Shown here piece by piece: positions 42,801-48,991 of a stretch of DNA of 64,000 nucleotides. Below the pieces are notes generated by a model. The model was not told the DNA's origin. It made no database searches and worked only from the letters and a program-made list of their open reading frames with translations. The number at the start of each line of letters is the position of its first letter. The first letter of the stretch is position 1. The DNA comes from Stenotrophomonas sp. Iso1 (GTDB taxonomy: Bacteria > Pseudomonadota > Gammaproteobacteria > Xanthomonadales > Xanthomonadaceae), in the NCBI RefSeq assembly GCF_027497995.1, contig NZ_JAODBT010000006.1, positions 1 to 64,000 of the forward strand, written 5' to 3'. Position numbers and translations under genes: made by a program.

Positions 42801-43543
42801 GGGATGCCGCCACTAGCGGAGAAGGTCACGCTGTACGGCAGATTCTGCGCGGCGTTGGACGGCGACGACGGCGCGATGGTCAGCGTTGGGTTGGCCGCAT
42901 TACCGCTGAAGGTACGCACGCCGCTGTCGCCGATACTGTCGGCAGCGCGAATGGTGAACGTGTAGGCGCCGCGCTGGCTCGGCGTGCCGCTAATGGTGCT
43001 GCCGCTCAGGCTCAGGCCCGGCGGTAGCGCGGTGTCCAGACTGAAGGTATACGGTCCGGTGCCACCGCTGGCACTGAGGGTGGTACTGAAGGGGACGCCT
43101 ACGGTCAGCGCGACCGTCGGCGTGGCGCCAATGGTGATGCTCGAAGCCAGCCCAATGGTGACGGTGGCCGTGATGTCGTTGTTGTAGTCGTCCTTGATGA
43201 TGAACGTATCAGTGGTCGCGTTGTCACCGTTGTGGGTATAAGTCAACGGAATGTTCGCGCCCGACTGCACGCCGACCGTCCGGGTGCCGTGCAATGTGGA
43301 TGCGCTGCCCGCGGCAATGCCGAAGCCGCCATGGCAGTGGTTGATGTTTATCGTCTGCGAGCCGCTATTAGCCACCGACATGCTCAGCGTCGGGCAGTAC
43401 GTTGAGGGCGCCGCGGTTGCCAATTGTGGCCACAGGCTGCCCACGCACAACAGCGCTATGGCGAACCAGGAGAAGAACGAAGAAAAGAAAATGTGCGAAG
43501 ACGCACGCGGCGTCCTCACGCTGTGCGTTGACTCTTGATGCAT
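36860..43543 (-). CDS. Giant autotransporter with repeated putative-Ig (He_PIG) domains
   Basis: 2227 residues. A long signal peptide (core WFAIALLCVGSLW, cleavage near ATAAPS) is followed by a Cys-containing opening domain (TYCPTLSMSV, INHCHGGFGIAAG). Then come roughly fifteen 80-95-residue putative-Ig repeats with the fingerprint PYTFAISAGTLPAGLSLNxx, then GTLSGTPTAxGTFNFTVxATD, interspersed with VAYGSS/GTATVSGTNITYTP cadherin-like modules. A linker (about 1890-1950) precedes a C-terminal barrel of about 280 residues ending in NLEKKY, aromatic as required for BAM insertion. Expected role: a surface adhesin or stalk. It is divergent from three tail-collar genes, a conserved-looking association. 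Two internal segments are near-identical at DNA level. Confidence 0.9.
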   Translation of the reverse strand: MHQESTHSVRTPRASSHIFFSSFFSWFAIALLCVGSLWPQLATAAPSTYCPTLSMSVANSGSQTININHCHGGFGIAAGSASTLHGTRTVGVQSGANIPLTYTHNGDNATTDTFIIKDDYNNDITATVTIGLASSITIGATPTVALTVGVPFSTTLSASGGTGPYTFSLDTALPPGLSLSGSTISGTPSQRGAYTFTIRAADSIGDSGVRTFSGNAANPTLTIAPSSPSNAAQNLPYSVTFSASGGIPNYVYAHEVVSGALPPGLSLSGATLSGIPTTLGSFTFGIRVTDSSTGTGSYAEIETVTLQVIPPPTIVVNPATIPGATVGVAYSQTLTGSGGTAPYTFAISAGTMPAGLSLNATTGALTGTPTAAGTFNFTARATDANSFSGTRTYTLVVAPPVIVIAPTTLPSGTVAAAYSQLVIASGGISPYTYAVTAGALPTGLTLSTGIISGTPTAGGTFNFTVTATGSSTGAGLPHTGSQAYALVIAPPTVNLPATGLANGTQGAAYSATLNPASGGISPYTYAVTAGSLPAGVTLNGANGTLSGTPSASGTFNFSVTATDSSTGSGPYSSVPRSYTLQIVNIPPTANAVSATVAYGSSANPITLNITGGIPASVAVATNAAHGIATASGTSITYTPTAGYAGTDTFTYTATNGAGTSTPATATITINNPTITVSAGGPLTAQIGVPYTQTFSWNGGAQPFTGYAVTGLPGGLSITAQTPNSVTVSGTPIAAGSFALTVSAADSSTGNGPFTVGQASTLSVSAPTLTLAPAAGTLTATYGAAYSQTYVAGGGTAPYNYTVSAGALPAGLSLDTDTGVLSGTPTATGLFTFSVRVTDTSTGTGAPFARTQNYVLQVAAPTITLTPPTLSNAQIGTVYNQVLTGNGGSAPYSFAVTAGALPAGITLSSGTLSGTPTSGGTFNLTVTATDNHGQSGSLAYSLNVDAAMITLAPATLSNGGVAQAYSQAVTASGGSAGYSFAVSAGALPTGLSLAANGTITGTPTAGGSFNFTITATDNSTGSGPYTGSQSYSVLITAANVVLPPSVLPNGTVSSVYGVTIDPATGGIAPYNYAVSSGSLPPGLSIGGAGAITGTPTTPGSYSFSLTATDSSTGSGPYSSAPQSYSLQIGDIVPLANPVAATVAYGSSANPITLNITGGIPASVAVATNAAHGTATASGTNITYTPAAGYAGTDSFTYTATNSAGTSGGATVSITVGNPTITVSAAGTFSAQVGTSYSQTFSWAGGVAPYSNFAVSGLPAGVTLSGTTTNSVTVSGTPTATGSFNLNASATDGSTGNGPFTTGQTFVLTVGAATLSMTPAPGNLPMNYGVATTINFAGSGGTAPYSYSLVAGSLPVGVSLSSAGVLSGTPTVPGNYNISVRVTDASTGVGAPFSLQQNYTIVVGTPAITIDPASLANGTAGIAYNAQLSSSGGIAPYSYSLSSGALPIGMSFNSVGALIGIPRSDGNFSITVGSTDANGQNTSRVYTFTIAAATVAITPASLPGGVMGTAYSQSLSSSGGIAPYSYAITSGVLPTGITFSSAGMFSGTPAASGSYTSVVRSTDAAGYNSTQSYTIVIADAVPVAVDDSATTLSQQAVIIPVTANDSGVITSIAVASAPAHGTATVSGSNVVYTSAGTYFGADSFTYAAIGPGGTSAPATVSITVTALPVPMGQPRTATTLAGQPVVIDTTESATGGPFTGVTLVTPPAAGTTTVTGTNITYTPLATASGTVSIVYTLNNVYGASAPITSTITVNPVPVAVSRRVSANAGVPAVVELTTDATGGPFTAANLVSLSPADAGTATIASSGSGASASHRLTFTPAATFSGTATVTFTLSNAFATSTPAAIDFDVISRPDPTQDAEVMGLLGAQTATARRFATTQIGNFQRRMEGMHNGGNGTRFENGLSFGVERRCQGEALRMPGSDCRQVDLLDDSAPGDNAAAAPNNGKGAGDGGSLTLWTNGSINSGDRDGRSSSAGFDFQTSGISAGADTRVNQDFAFGAGIGYGRDTTDVGRNDTRSRGESYTLAMYGSYHPGEYFFIDGLLGYQLLSFNSRRYVTANGAMVSGDRDGKQWFTSLSLGGDYRRDRLSLVPYARLDVARATLNGYIERGDAIYALRYQDQEVDTTTTSLGLRMDYRFPVSFGTFSPQARFEYQHDFQDDSSVVMSYADLPGGPFYRGHIDGLKRNRFVFGLGAVLQTERDFTLRFEYRGLFGNDDDSDHGVLLNLEKKY
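39945..40131 (-). repeat. Internal repeat in the giant autotransporter, copy A
   Basis: It encodes TVAYGSSANPITLNITGGIP and SVAVATNAAHGTATASGTNI. It is nearly identical in DNA to copy B, 1635 bp away (545 codons, in frame), which points to a recent in-frame duplication or gene conversion. Confidence 0.75.
41580..41766 (-). repeat. Internal repeat in the giant autotransporter, copy B
   Basis: Partner of the repeat at 39945. It encodes the same TVAYGSSANPITLNITGGIP module with a few substitutions (HGIATASGTSI). Confidence 0.75.
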
Positions 43544-43703
43544 GTTCTACCCCTGTTGGCACCGCATGGTCACGAACGCCCCCAGGCTTTCGAGCCACTA
43601 CGGCGAGACCCTATCCCCGTCTGCGGATACCGGGTCTAGACCCGACCGCACCCCTTGCGAACAGCAATTTGCGGATCATTCAAACAGGATTTTTAATATA
43701 AAG

Positions 43704-43759
43704 GAAGTTCTGCGTAGCTCTTACGTTTATAAAGAAAATTCTGCATAACTCTTACGTTT
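43704..43759. promoter_or_regulatory. Tandem 25-bp direct repeat in the divergent region upstream of the tail-collar genes
   Basis: GAAGTTCTGCGTAGCTC then TTACGTTT (43704-43728) recurs as AAAATTCTGCATAACTC then TTACGTTT (43735-43759), a period of 31 bp or about three helical turns. An AGCGAAA-a-TTTCGCT dyad follows directly. The gap 43544-43860 separates the giant autotransporter from the first tail-collar gene and has no gene. Repeated sites at helical phasing suggest an activator bound upstream of one or both units. Confidence 0.45.
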
Positions 43760-43860
43760 TCAGAGCGAAAATTTCGCTTGTACGATGTGCAGGGTGTGAG
43801 CGAGAGTAGCGCCCACACCGGACATAACGTCCGTGCCACCAACCTTTCGGGGGAAAAGGT

Positions 43861-44385
43861 ATGACCGAAGTCTTCCTCGGGCAGATCATGCTCACGGGGT
43901 TCTCATTCGCGCCCAAGGGGTTCGCCCTTTGCAATGGACAGCTCCTTCCCGTCGCCCAGAACCAAGCCCTATTTTCACTGCTGGGCACCATGTACGGCGG
44001 CAACGGCACTACCAACTTCGCCCTGCCCAACATGCAGTCGCGCACTCCGGTGGGCGCAGGCAATTCGGCGGATTCGAGTTGGAACCCTGAGCCTTACAAC
44101 CAGGGGGGAATCGGCGGCGTGGAAAGCGTAACCCTGTTGAACACCCAGATTCCGCCCCACAACCATCAGGTCAACGGCACCACGACTGCGGGCACGGCCC
44201 GCAACCCCACTGGGGGCCTGTACGGTACCAACGGCAGTTCGATCTTCGGACCCGCCAACGGCACCCCGGTCCCGCTGCAGGGTGTGGGTCCGGGCGGCGG
44301 CAACCAGCCGCACCCAAATCTGCAGCCCTACACCGTGATCAATTTCGTGATCGCGCTGTCTGGCATCTATCCGTCGCGCGACTGA
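43861..44385 (+). CDS. Tail-collar domain protein, MdpB-like (1 of 3)
   Basis: 174 residues. An N-terminal phage tail-collar domain (MTEVFLGQIMLTGFSFAPKG, FALCNGQLLPVAQNQALFSL, then MYGGNGTTNFALPN) is followed by a variable Gly/Asn-rich tip with PPHNHQVNG and a conserved C-terminus (LQPYTVINFVIALSGIYPSR). This is the microcystin-dependent-protein (MdpB) format, related to phage short-tail-fibre tips but found in standalone chromosomal triplets. There is no signal peptide. First of three paralogues on one strand, 31-38 bp apart, then a GNAT gene. The function of such triplets is not established. Confidence 0.85.
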   Translation: MTEVFLGQIMLTGFSFAPKGFALCNGQLLPVAQNQALFSLLGTMYGGNGTTNFALPNMQSRTPVGAGNSADSSWNPEPYNQGGIGGVESVTLLNTQIPPHNHQVNGTTTAGTARNPTGGLYGTNGSSIFGPANGTPVPLQGVGPGGGNQPHPNLQPYTVINFVIALSGIYPSRD

Positions 44386-44415
44386 CGCTTCCGGTATCCA
44401 CTATAGGAGTTCCTC

Positions 44416-44946
44416 ATGAGCACCCCTTACGTCGGAGAAATCCGGATGTTTGGTTTTTCACGTGTGCCTAACGGTTGGTTCGCATGCGACGGTTCGCTTA
44501 AGCCGATCGCCGAGTACGAAGTGCTGTACACCCTGCTCGGCACCACCTACGGCGGCGACGGCATGAACACCTTTGCCGTGCCCGACCTACGCGGCCGCGT
44601 GCCTATCCACCAGGGCCACGGCCCGGGACTGGGCACCTACGTGATCGGGCAGATGGCCGGCAGCGAAAGCGTCACCCTGAGTCAGGCCGAGCTGCCCAAT
44701 CACAACCACCCGCTGATGGCCACCACGACCTTGGCGACCACCGGCGCGGTCGGCAATACGGTGCTGCTGGCGGCGCTTTCGGGCGAGACCATGTACGTCA
44801 CCGACATCACCGGCGCTATAGGCGCGCCCTTGGCGGCCAACGCGACCACCAGCAACGGCGACAACCTGCCGCACGACAACAGGATGCCCACGCTCACGGT
44901 GCAGTTCTGCGTCGCCTGGGCAGGCATTTACCCGTCGCAAGGCTAA
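44416..44946 (+). CDS. Tail-collar domain protein, MdpB-like (2 of 3)
   Basis: 176 residues from an ATG behind TAGGAG. The collar domain is MSTPYVGEIRMFGFSRVPNG, WFACDGSLKPIAEYEVLYTL, then TYGGDGMNTFAVPDLRGRVP. Next comes GHGPGLGTYVIGQMAGSESV with the LPNHNHPLMATTT motif, and a C-terminus LTVQFCVAWAGIYPSQG. It differs from the other two mostly in the middle loop, where ligand- or partner-binding variation would be expected. The paralogues are about as distant from each other as family members usually are, so this is an old triplication. Confidence 0.85.
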   Translation: MSTPYVGEIRMFGFSRVPNGWFACDGSLKPIAEYEVLYTLLGTTYGGDGMNTFAVPDLRGRVPIHQGHGPGLGTYVIGQMAGSESVTLSQAELPNHNHPLMATTTLATTGAVGNTVLLAALSGETMYVTDITGAIGAPLAANATTSNGDNLPHDNRMPTLTVQFCVAWAGIYPSQG

Positions 44947-44983
44947 GCCGCCACTCGCGCCTACTCGTTTTGAGGACAAGACC

Positions 44984-45517
44984 ATGACCGAACCTTTCAT
45001 CGGCGAAATCCAGTTGTTCGGCTTCAACTTCCCGCCGCGTGGCTGGGCTTTCTGCAATGGAGCCACCTTGGGGATCCAGCAGAACACTGCCCTGTTCTCA
45101 CTGCTGGGTACCAACTACGGCGGCAACGGCACGACCAACTTCCAACTACCCAACTTCGTCACCCGCGCGGCCATCGAGCAGGGCCAGGGCCCGGGCCTGA
45201 CCCAGCACAGCATCGGCGAGTCCTACGGCAGCAATTCAGTGACACTGACCCAGAACACGATGCCGTCGCACAACCACCTCCTGACCGTCTACAACCAGCC
45301 CGATGAAACCAAGCGCACCAGCATCCCGGCGCAGAACAACTATCCGGGCCTACCGACCACAGGCACTCCGTTCGTGTCCAGCGCCACCGCCAACGTCCAG
45401 TTCAGCCCCAACATGGTCGGGCCGTCCGGCGGCGGCCAGCCGCACGAAAACCGCCAGCCCTACCTCGCCACGAACTTCTGTATCGCGTTGCAGGGCGCCT
45501 TCCCCAGCTTCGGTTGA
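44984..45517 (+). CDS. Tail-collar domain protein, MdpB-like (3 of 3)
   Basis: 177 residues from an ATG behind TGAGGAC. The collar domain is MTEPFIGEIQLFGFNFPPRG, WAFCNGATLGIQQNTALFSL, then NYGGNGTTNFQLPN. The repeat GQGPGLTQHSIGESYGSNSV and MPSHNHLLTVYNQPDET follow, and the conserved end is RQPYLATNFCIALQGAFPSF. The GNAT start codon is 4 bp past its stop, implying co-translation of all four genes. Confidence 0.85.
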   Translation: MTEPFIGEIQLFGFNFPPRGWAFCNGATLGIQQNTALFSLLGTNYGGNGTTNFQLPNFVTRAAIEQGQGPGLTQHSIGESYGSNSVTLTQNTMPSHNHLLTVYNQPDETKRTSIPAQNNYPGLPTTGTPFVSSATANVQFSPNMVGPSGGGQPHENRQPYLATNFCIALQGAFPSFG

Positions 45518-45521
45518 GGAC

Positions 45522-46070
45522 ATGCAGGCGGCATCGCGGTTCATTTCGTTTCCGGCGGGGCGCGGTGACCACCTGAGCACCCCGGCGCTACTGAGCGCGC
45601 GCGGGTACGCCCTGAGACCGCTGCGCGACGATGACCTGCCCTGGCTGCGCGAACTCTATGCCAGCACCCGCGCCGAGGAACTGGCTCCGGTGCCCTGGCC
45701 CAAAGCGGCCAAGCGTACGTTTCTCGACAGTCAGTTCGCGCTACAGCACCAGCACTACCAAGCGCACTACGGCAACTCCGATTTTCTGGCCATCGAACGC
45801 GACGGCGTGCCAGTGGGCCGCTACTATCTGCAGCGCAGCACACCGGATCACCTGATCGTCGACATCTGCCTGCTCCCCGACGAACGCGGCCGCGGCGTGG
45901 CCGCGGCGCTGATCGCCTACAGCCAAGGCCAAGCCGCCGCCCGAGGCTGCGGCGTGGAACTGCATGTGCAAGCCGACAACGTCGCCGCGCAGCGCCTGTA
46001 CCGGCGCCTGGGTTTTGCCGTGATCAAGGACCAGCGCTCGCACCTGCTGTTGCGCTGGGCGCGGGACTGA
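45522..46070 (+). CDS. GNAT-family N-acetyltransferase
   Basis: 182 residues from the ATG at 45522; a longer frame from 45303 lies over the preceding gene and was rejected. The acetyl-CoA motif is LLPDERGRGVAAALIAYSQG (the Q/RxxGxG/A pyrophosphate loop), followed by ELHVQADNVAAQRLYRRLGF, the classic motif B. The N-terminal strand is LRPLRDDDLPWLRELY. The substrate is unknown; the tight coupling to the tail-collar triplet suggests it modifies one of their products. Confidence 0.85.
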   Translation: MQAASRFISFPAGRGDHLSTPALLSARGYALRPLRDDDLPWLRELYASTRAEELAPVPWPKAAKRTFLDSQFALQHQHYQAHYGNSDFLAIERDGVPVGRYYLQRSTPDHLIVDICLLPDERGRGVAAALIAYSQGQAAARGCGVELHVQADNVAAQRLYRRLGFAVIKDQRSHLLLRWARD

Positions 46071-46179
46071 GTCCACGGAGGGGCGGCGCGAACCGCTGCC
46101 TCCCACCCCCGTGAGTGCAATCGCGGTTCACGGCACTCCCACAACAAACCGCCGCCCATCTACGCGTGCGGGCGCAACC

Positions 46180-46476
46180 TCAGTTGAAGATCGCCTGATA
46201 CAAAAACCCCGCCTGCTCGCGCGCTACGGGTACCAGCAAAATCCCCACCTCACCAATTTCGGAGTGGCGCATCAAATAGGTTTGCTGCGGAAATAAGAAG
46301 GCCGAACCATTGCGGAACAACAGCGAAAACGGTGCCCGTGCCGCGCCCGGACGCAACTGCGATGGATTCAGTGCGCGCGCCTCCACCAGTACGAACGGGA
46401 TCTCGCCGTCGTTAATGATCGCAGAGAAGGTCTCGTCGATGTGGTGGGCGAAATTGTCGAGCGTCAGCAGTTCCAT
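46180..46476 (-). CDS. DUF6916 family protein
   Basis: 98 residues from the ATG at 46476 behind GGGGAA; upstream in-frame starts (46530) lack a ribosome site. The sequence MELLTLDNFAHHIDETF, PFVLVEARALNPSQ, APFSLLFRNGSAFLFPQQTY, then LLVPVAREQAGFLYQAIFN matches the DUF6916 pattern as I remember it. The family is typically found beside tail-collar/MdpB genes, as here, where it is convergent with the GNAT gene. It is small, cytoplasmic and beta-rich; its function is unknown. Confidence 0.8.
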   Translation of the reverse strand: MELLTLDNFAHHIDETFSAIINDGEIPFVLVEARALNPSQLRPGAARAPFSLLFRNGSAFLFPQQTYLMRHSEIGEVGILLVPVAREQAGFLYQAIFN

Positions 46477-46599
46477 GCAAGGTTCCCCTAAACCGAATCG
46501 CATGGTCGCCGTGTGGCTTGCCCGATGCAAGCGTGACGTTCGGCGTAGCGGGTGCGCAGTCAGCTGCGCAGCGTTGATGTGCTGGCACGTCTAGGAGGT

Positions 46600-46782
46600 G
46601 GTCACCTGGCGCAACTGCGCGTAATCGAAGCCAAGGTACTGCTGAGACAGCCCCCGCCGAAGCCCCTAGAAATTATGGCTGAGGAAGCCGGCTTCCAATC
46701 CATGTCGACCTTCCACAGCGCTTTCAAAAAGCTGGAAGGCATCACGCCTGCGGCGTTCCGCGCAACCCGAGCCGACTCCTAG
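46600..46782 (+). pseudogene. C-terminal remnant of an AraC-family regulator
   Basis: The frame ends with LEIMAEEAGFQSMSTFHSAF, then KKLEGITPAAFRATRADS and a stop, which is the second helix-turn-helix of AraC/GlxA-type regulators. The upstream part (VIEAKVLLRQPPPKP) still fits the domain, but everything before about 46600 is lost. The fossil precedes a DJ-1/PfpI gene; GlxA-type regulators and DJ-1 proteins are often neighbours. Confidence 0.65.
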
Positions 46783-46873
46783 AAGCGATTCCAGCACTCC
46801 TGAAAGATATTGCAATACATTGATTTGAAAGGCATCGAATAGTGTGCGGGCTTCTTCCACCGAGCCAGCGCCT

Positions 46874-47752
46874 ATGCACCCACCTCGCTTCCTACAGTCC
46901 CTGCTGCTAATCCTGCTATCGGTCTGGATGGGCTGTGTTTCCAGCGCCGACGCGGCCCAACAGATCGCCGGGTACGTCGGTGTCGACCGTGCACTGACTG
47001 CCTCGCCCGCAGAACGGGTTGGCCCGGTGCAGTTCGCCGCAACGGCCGATACCGCGCAGCCCACACGCGGCAGCCAGGAACGCATGCTGTTCATCCTTGC
47101 CAGCAGCAAGGTCCACGGCAACTCGACGATCCCGGCCAGCATCAGCTCCGGCGAAGTCGTGCATGCGTGGGATATCTTCCGGGCAGCAGGCTATACCGTG
47201 GACTTCGTGTCCCCCCATGGCGGTGACCTGCCGATCCTCGACGCCTATGTCAGCGACGATGTGGAGGCGCGCCTGAAGGACGATCCCCTCATGGGTGGGT
47301 TGCGCAACACCCTCACGCCCGCGCAGATCGACGCCAGCCGATACCGTGCTGTGTACTACGTCGGTGGCAGCAATGCCATGTGTGGCGTGGCGGAGCCCCC
47401 GGTCCTGCAGGACATCGCCATGCAGGTGTACGAGCGCAATGGAGGGGTGGTCTCGGGCGTCTGTCATGGCACCGCTGGCATCGTGAATCTCAAGCTCGCC
47501 AATGGCCAACACTTGGTGTCGGGCAAGCGCATCAGTGGCTACCCCGAATAGCACGACGCTGCCTACTTCAAGGAATTTCCTTTCCTGATCCGCAAGACGG
47601 TCGAGTCGCGTGGCGGTCTGTTCTCTGCCATCAACAGCGACGACCCGTATATCGCAGTCGATGGCCGCGTGGTTACGGGGCAGAACTACGCCTCCGCAAA
47701 GCCAGTGGCAGAAGCCGTGGTCGAAGTGCTTCGCAAGCTTGCCGAACAATAG
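46874..47752 (+). pseudogene. Exported DJ-1/PfpI-family protein interrupted by an in-frame amber codon
   Basis: From the ATG at 46874 a signal peptide (LQSLLLILLSVWMGC) leads into a DJ-1/PfpI fold: RMLFILASSKVHGN, DIFRAAGYTVDFVSPHGGDL, YYVGGSNAMCG and the nucleophile elbow GVVSGVCHGTAGIVNL. The frame hits TAG at 47549-47551 just after KRISGYPE, then continues open in the same frame for 66 codons with the proper family C-terminus (HDAAYFKEFPFLIRKTVESR, AINSDDPYIAVDGRVVTGQN) to a stop at 47752. The family has Glu at the interrupted place, so GAG to TAG is the simplest cause. Truncation or rare readthrough are the options. Confidence 0.75.
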
Positions 47753-47839
47753 CCTGCGCAGGTTACGAAAAAAGGCTGAGCTGCGCGACTAATGCTTATT
47801 TCCAAACCTCCATTCATCCAACAACACTCAAGGACACCA

Positions 47840-48292
47840 ATGAAAAATTCAATCCAATCCATTGCTTTCGTCGCCGCCCTGTTGCTCCTTCCCACCTCCG
47901 CCATGGCCCAGAGCAGCGATCGCGAAGCCGTAGATCAAGTCATGCAGAAATTCCTGAGCGCTTATCCGAGCGCCGATGGCGCGCTGGTGTCTGACGTCTT
48001 TCGCAAGGATGGCGTGATGATCGGTTACTCGCCCGCCAGGGGCAGTGCGCTGCTGCAGCGCACTGGCGAACAACTTGCGGAAGGCTTCAACGGCACGCCG
48101 GCCGCCAACGAGGCCAAGCGAAAACGCACTTACGAAATCGTCGACATGGCAGAAAACCTCGCAGCCGTCAGGATCAACCTGGACTATCCCGGCTGGAGGG
48201 GCGTGGACTATATCGTGCTGCTCAAGACTGACGGGAAGTGGCAAATGATCAGCAAGACGTGGACCGGCGTACTGACATCAAACACGCCGTAA
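47840..48292 (+). CDS. Exported NTF2-like (lumazine-binding-like) protein
   Basis: 150 residues from the ATG at 47840 behind AAGGAC. Signal peptide MKNSIQSIAFVAALLLLPTS with cleavage at AMA-QS. The mature part is a single cone-shaped NTF2 domain: DREAVDQVMQKFLSAYPSAD, GYSPARGSALLQRTGEQLAE, VRINLDYPGWRGVDYIVLLK, ending KWQMISKTWTG. Such proteins bind small ligands in the periplasm. A paralogue in the same layout lies at 48421, and the interrupted DJ-1 gene is just upstream. Confidence 0.8.
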   Translation: MKNSIQSIAFVAALLLLPTSAMAQSSDREAVDQVMQKFLSAYPSADGALVSDVFRKDGVMIGYSPARGSALLQRTGEQLAEGFNGTPAANEAKRKRTYEIVDMAENLAAVRINLDYPGWRGVDYIVLLKTDGKWQMISKTWTGVLTSNTP

Positions 48293-48420
48293 CGGCCCTC
48301 CGCCTTCCGCGCAGACCTCGCGATCAAAAGCCGGAACAGGCGAAATCAATGTCGAACCTACGGTGCGTACTGGTCTCAAAGTGAGTCATGCCCACTATCC
48401 CAACCCCATCAGGAAATCCC

Positions 48421-48856
48421 ATGAAAATATTATCCGATCGGTTGTTGTCGCAGGCGTACTCACGCTGCTTCCGCTCTGCGCCATGGCGCAGAGCGGCGAG
48501 CATGATGCCGTGGATCGGACCATGCAGAAAGTGATGCACGCGTTCGAGGCGGGCGACGCCAACCTGGCTTTTGAAGTGCTCAGGAAAGACGGGGTGGTGA
48601 TTGGATACTCACCCGCCAGGGGCGGCATGGTCATCCAGACGGCGGAAGAATGGGTGAAGGGATTTACTGGGCCACCTGCCGACGAGGCCCAACGCCATCG
48701 CAGCTACGAAATTCTGGATGTGACGGGGAATGCGGCAGTTGTAAAAGTATTGCTGGATTATCCCGGCTGGGAGGGGGTGGACCACCTTGCGTTGTCGAAG
48801 GTCGAGGGCAGTGGATGATCGTGAGCAGATCGTGGAGCGGTAAAACCAAGTCGTAA
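48421..48856 (+). pseudogene. Second NTF2-like paralogue with two frameshifts
   Basis: The coding sense is clear (IIRSVVVAGVLTLLPLCAMA, EHDAVDRTMQKVMHAFEAGD, VLRKDGVVIGYSPARGGMV, VLLDYPGWEGVDHLALSKVE) and matches the gene at 47840. The true ATG at 48421 (behind AGGAAA) is out of frame with the body by one base: ATGAAAATATT needs one more A to read MKNIIR. A second one-base loss near 48812 shifts the end; correcting it gives QWMIVSRSWSGKTKS and a stop at 48856. The apparent start at 48363 is an artefact of the shift. It is either a pseudogene or carries homopolymer sequencing errors. Confidence 0.7.
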
Positions 48857-48991
48857 GCACCATGGGAGTGCTCGATCCCACCGCTTCGCACGCGGGCAGC
48901 GCGCCAGATCGAATGTTGCTGGCGTGCTCTTTCTGAGACGGCGGGCGGAATGCCTACCCCAAATGAAACGAAATCAGGTTCACTCGGCCAA

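Noticed and set aside
36860..43543. CRISPR-like or tandem-repeat array
   Set aside because: The periodicity is that of protein-coding Ig repeats in one open frame; repeats are long and diverged, without uniform spacers.
43861..45517. Prophage tail region
   Set aside because: Only collar-domain proteins are present; no baseplate, sheath, tube or capsid genes adjoin.
45303..45521. Longer start for the GNAT protein
   Set aside because: The added 73 residues are a shifted reading of the third tail-collar gene.
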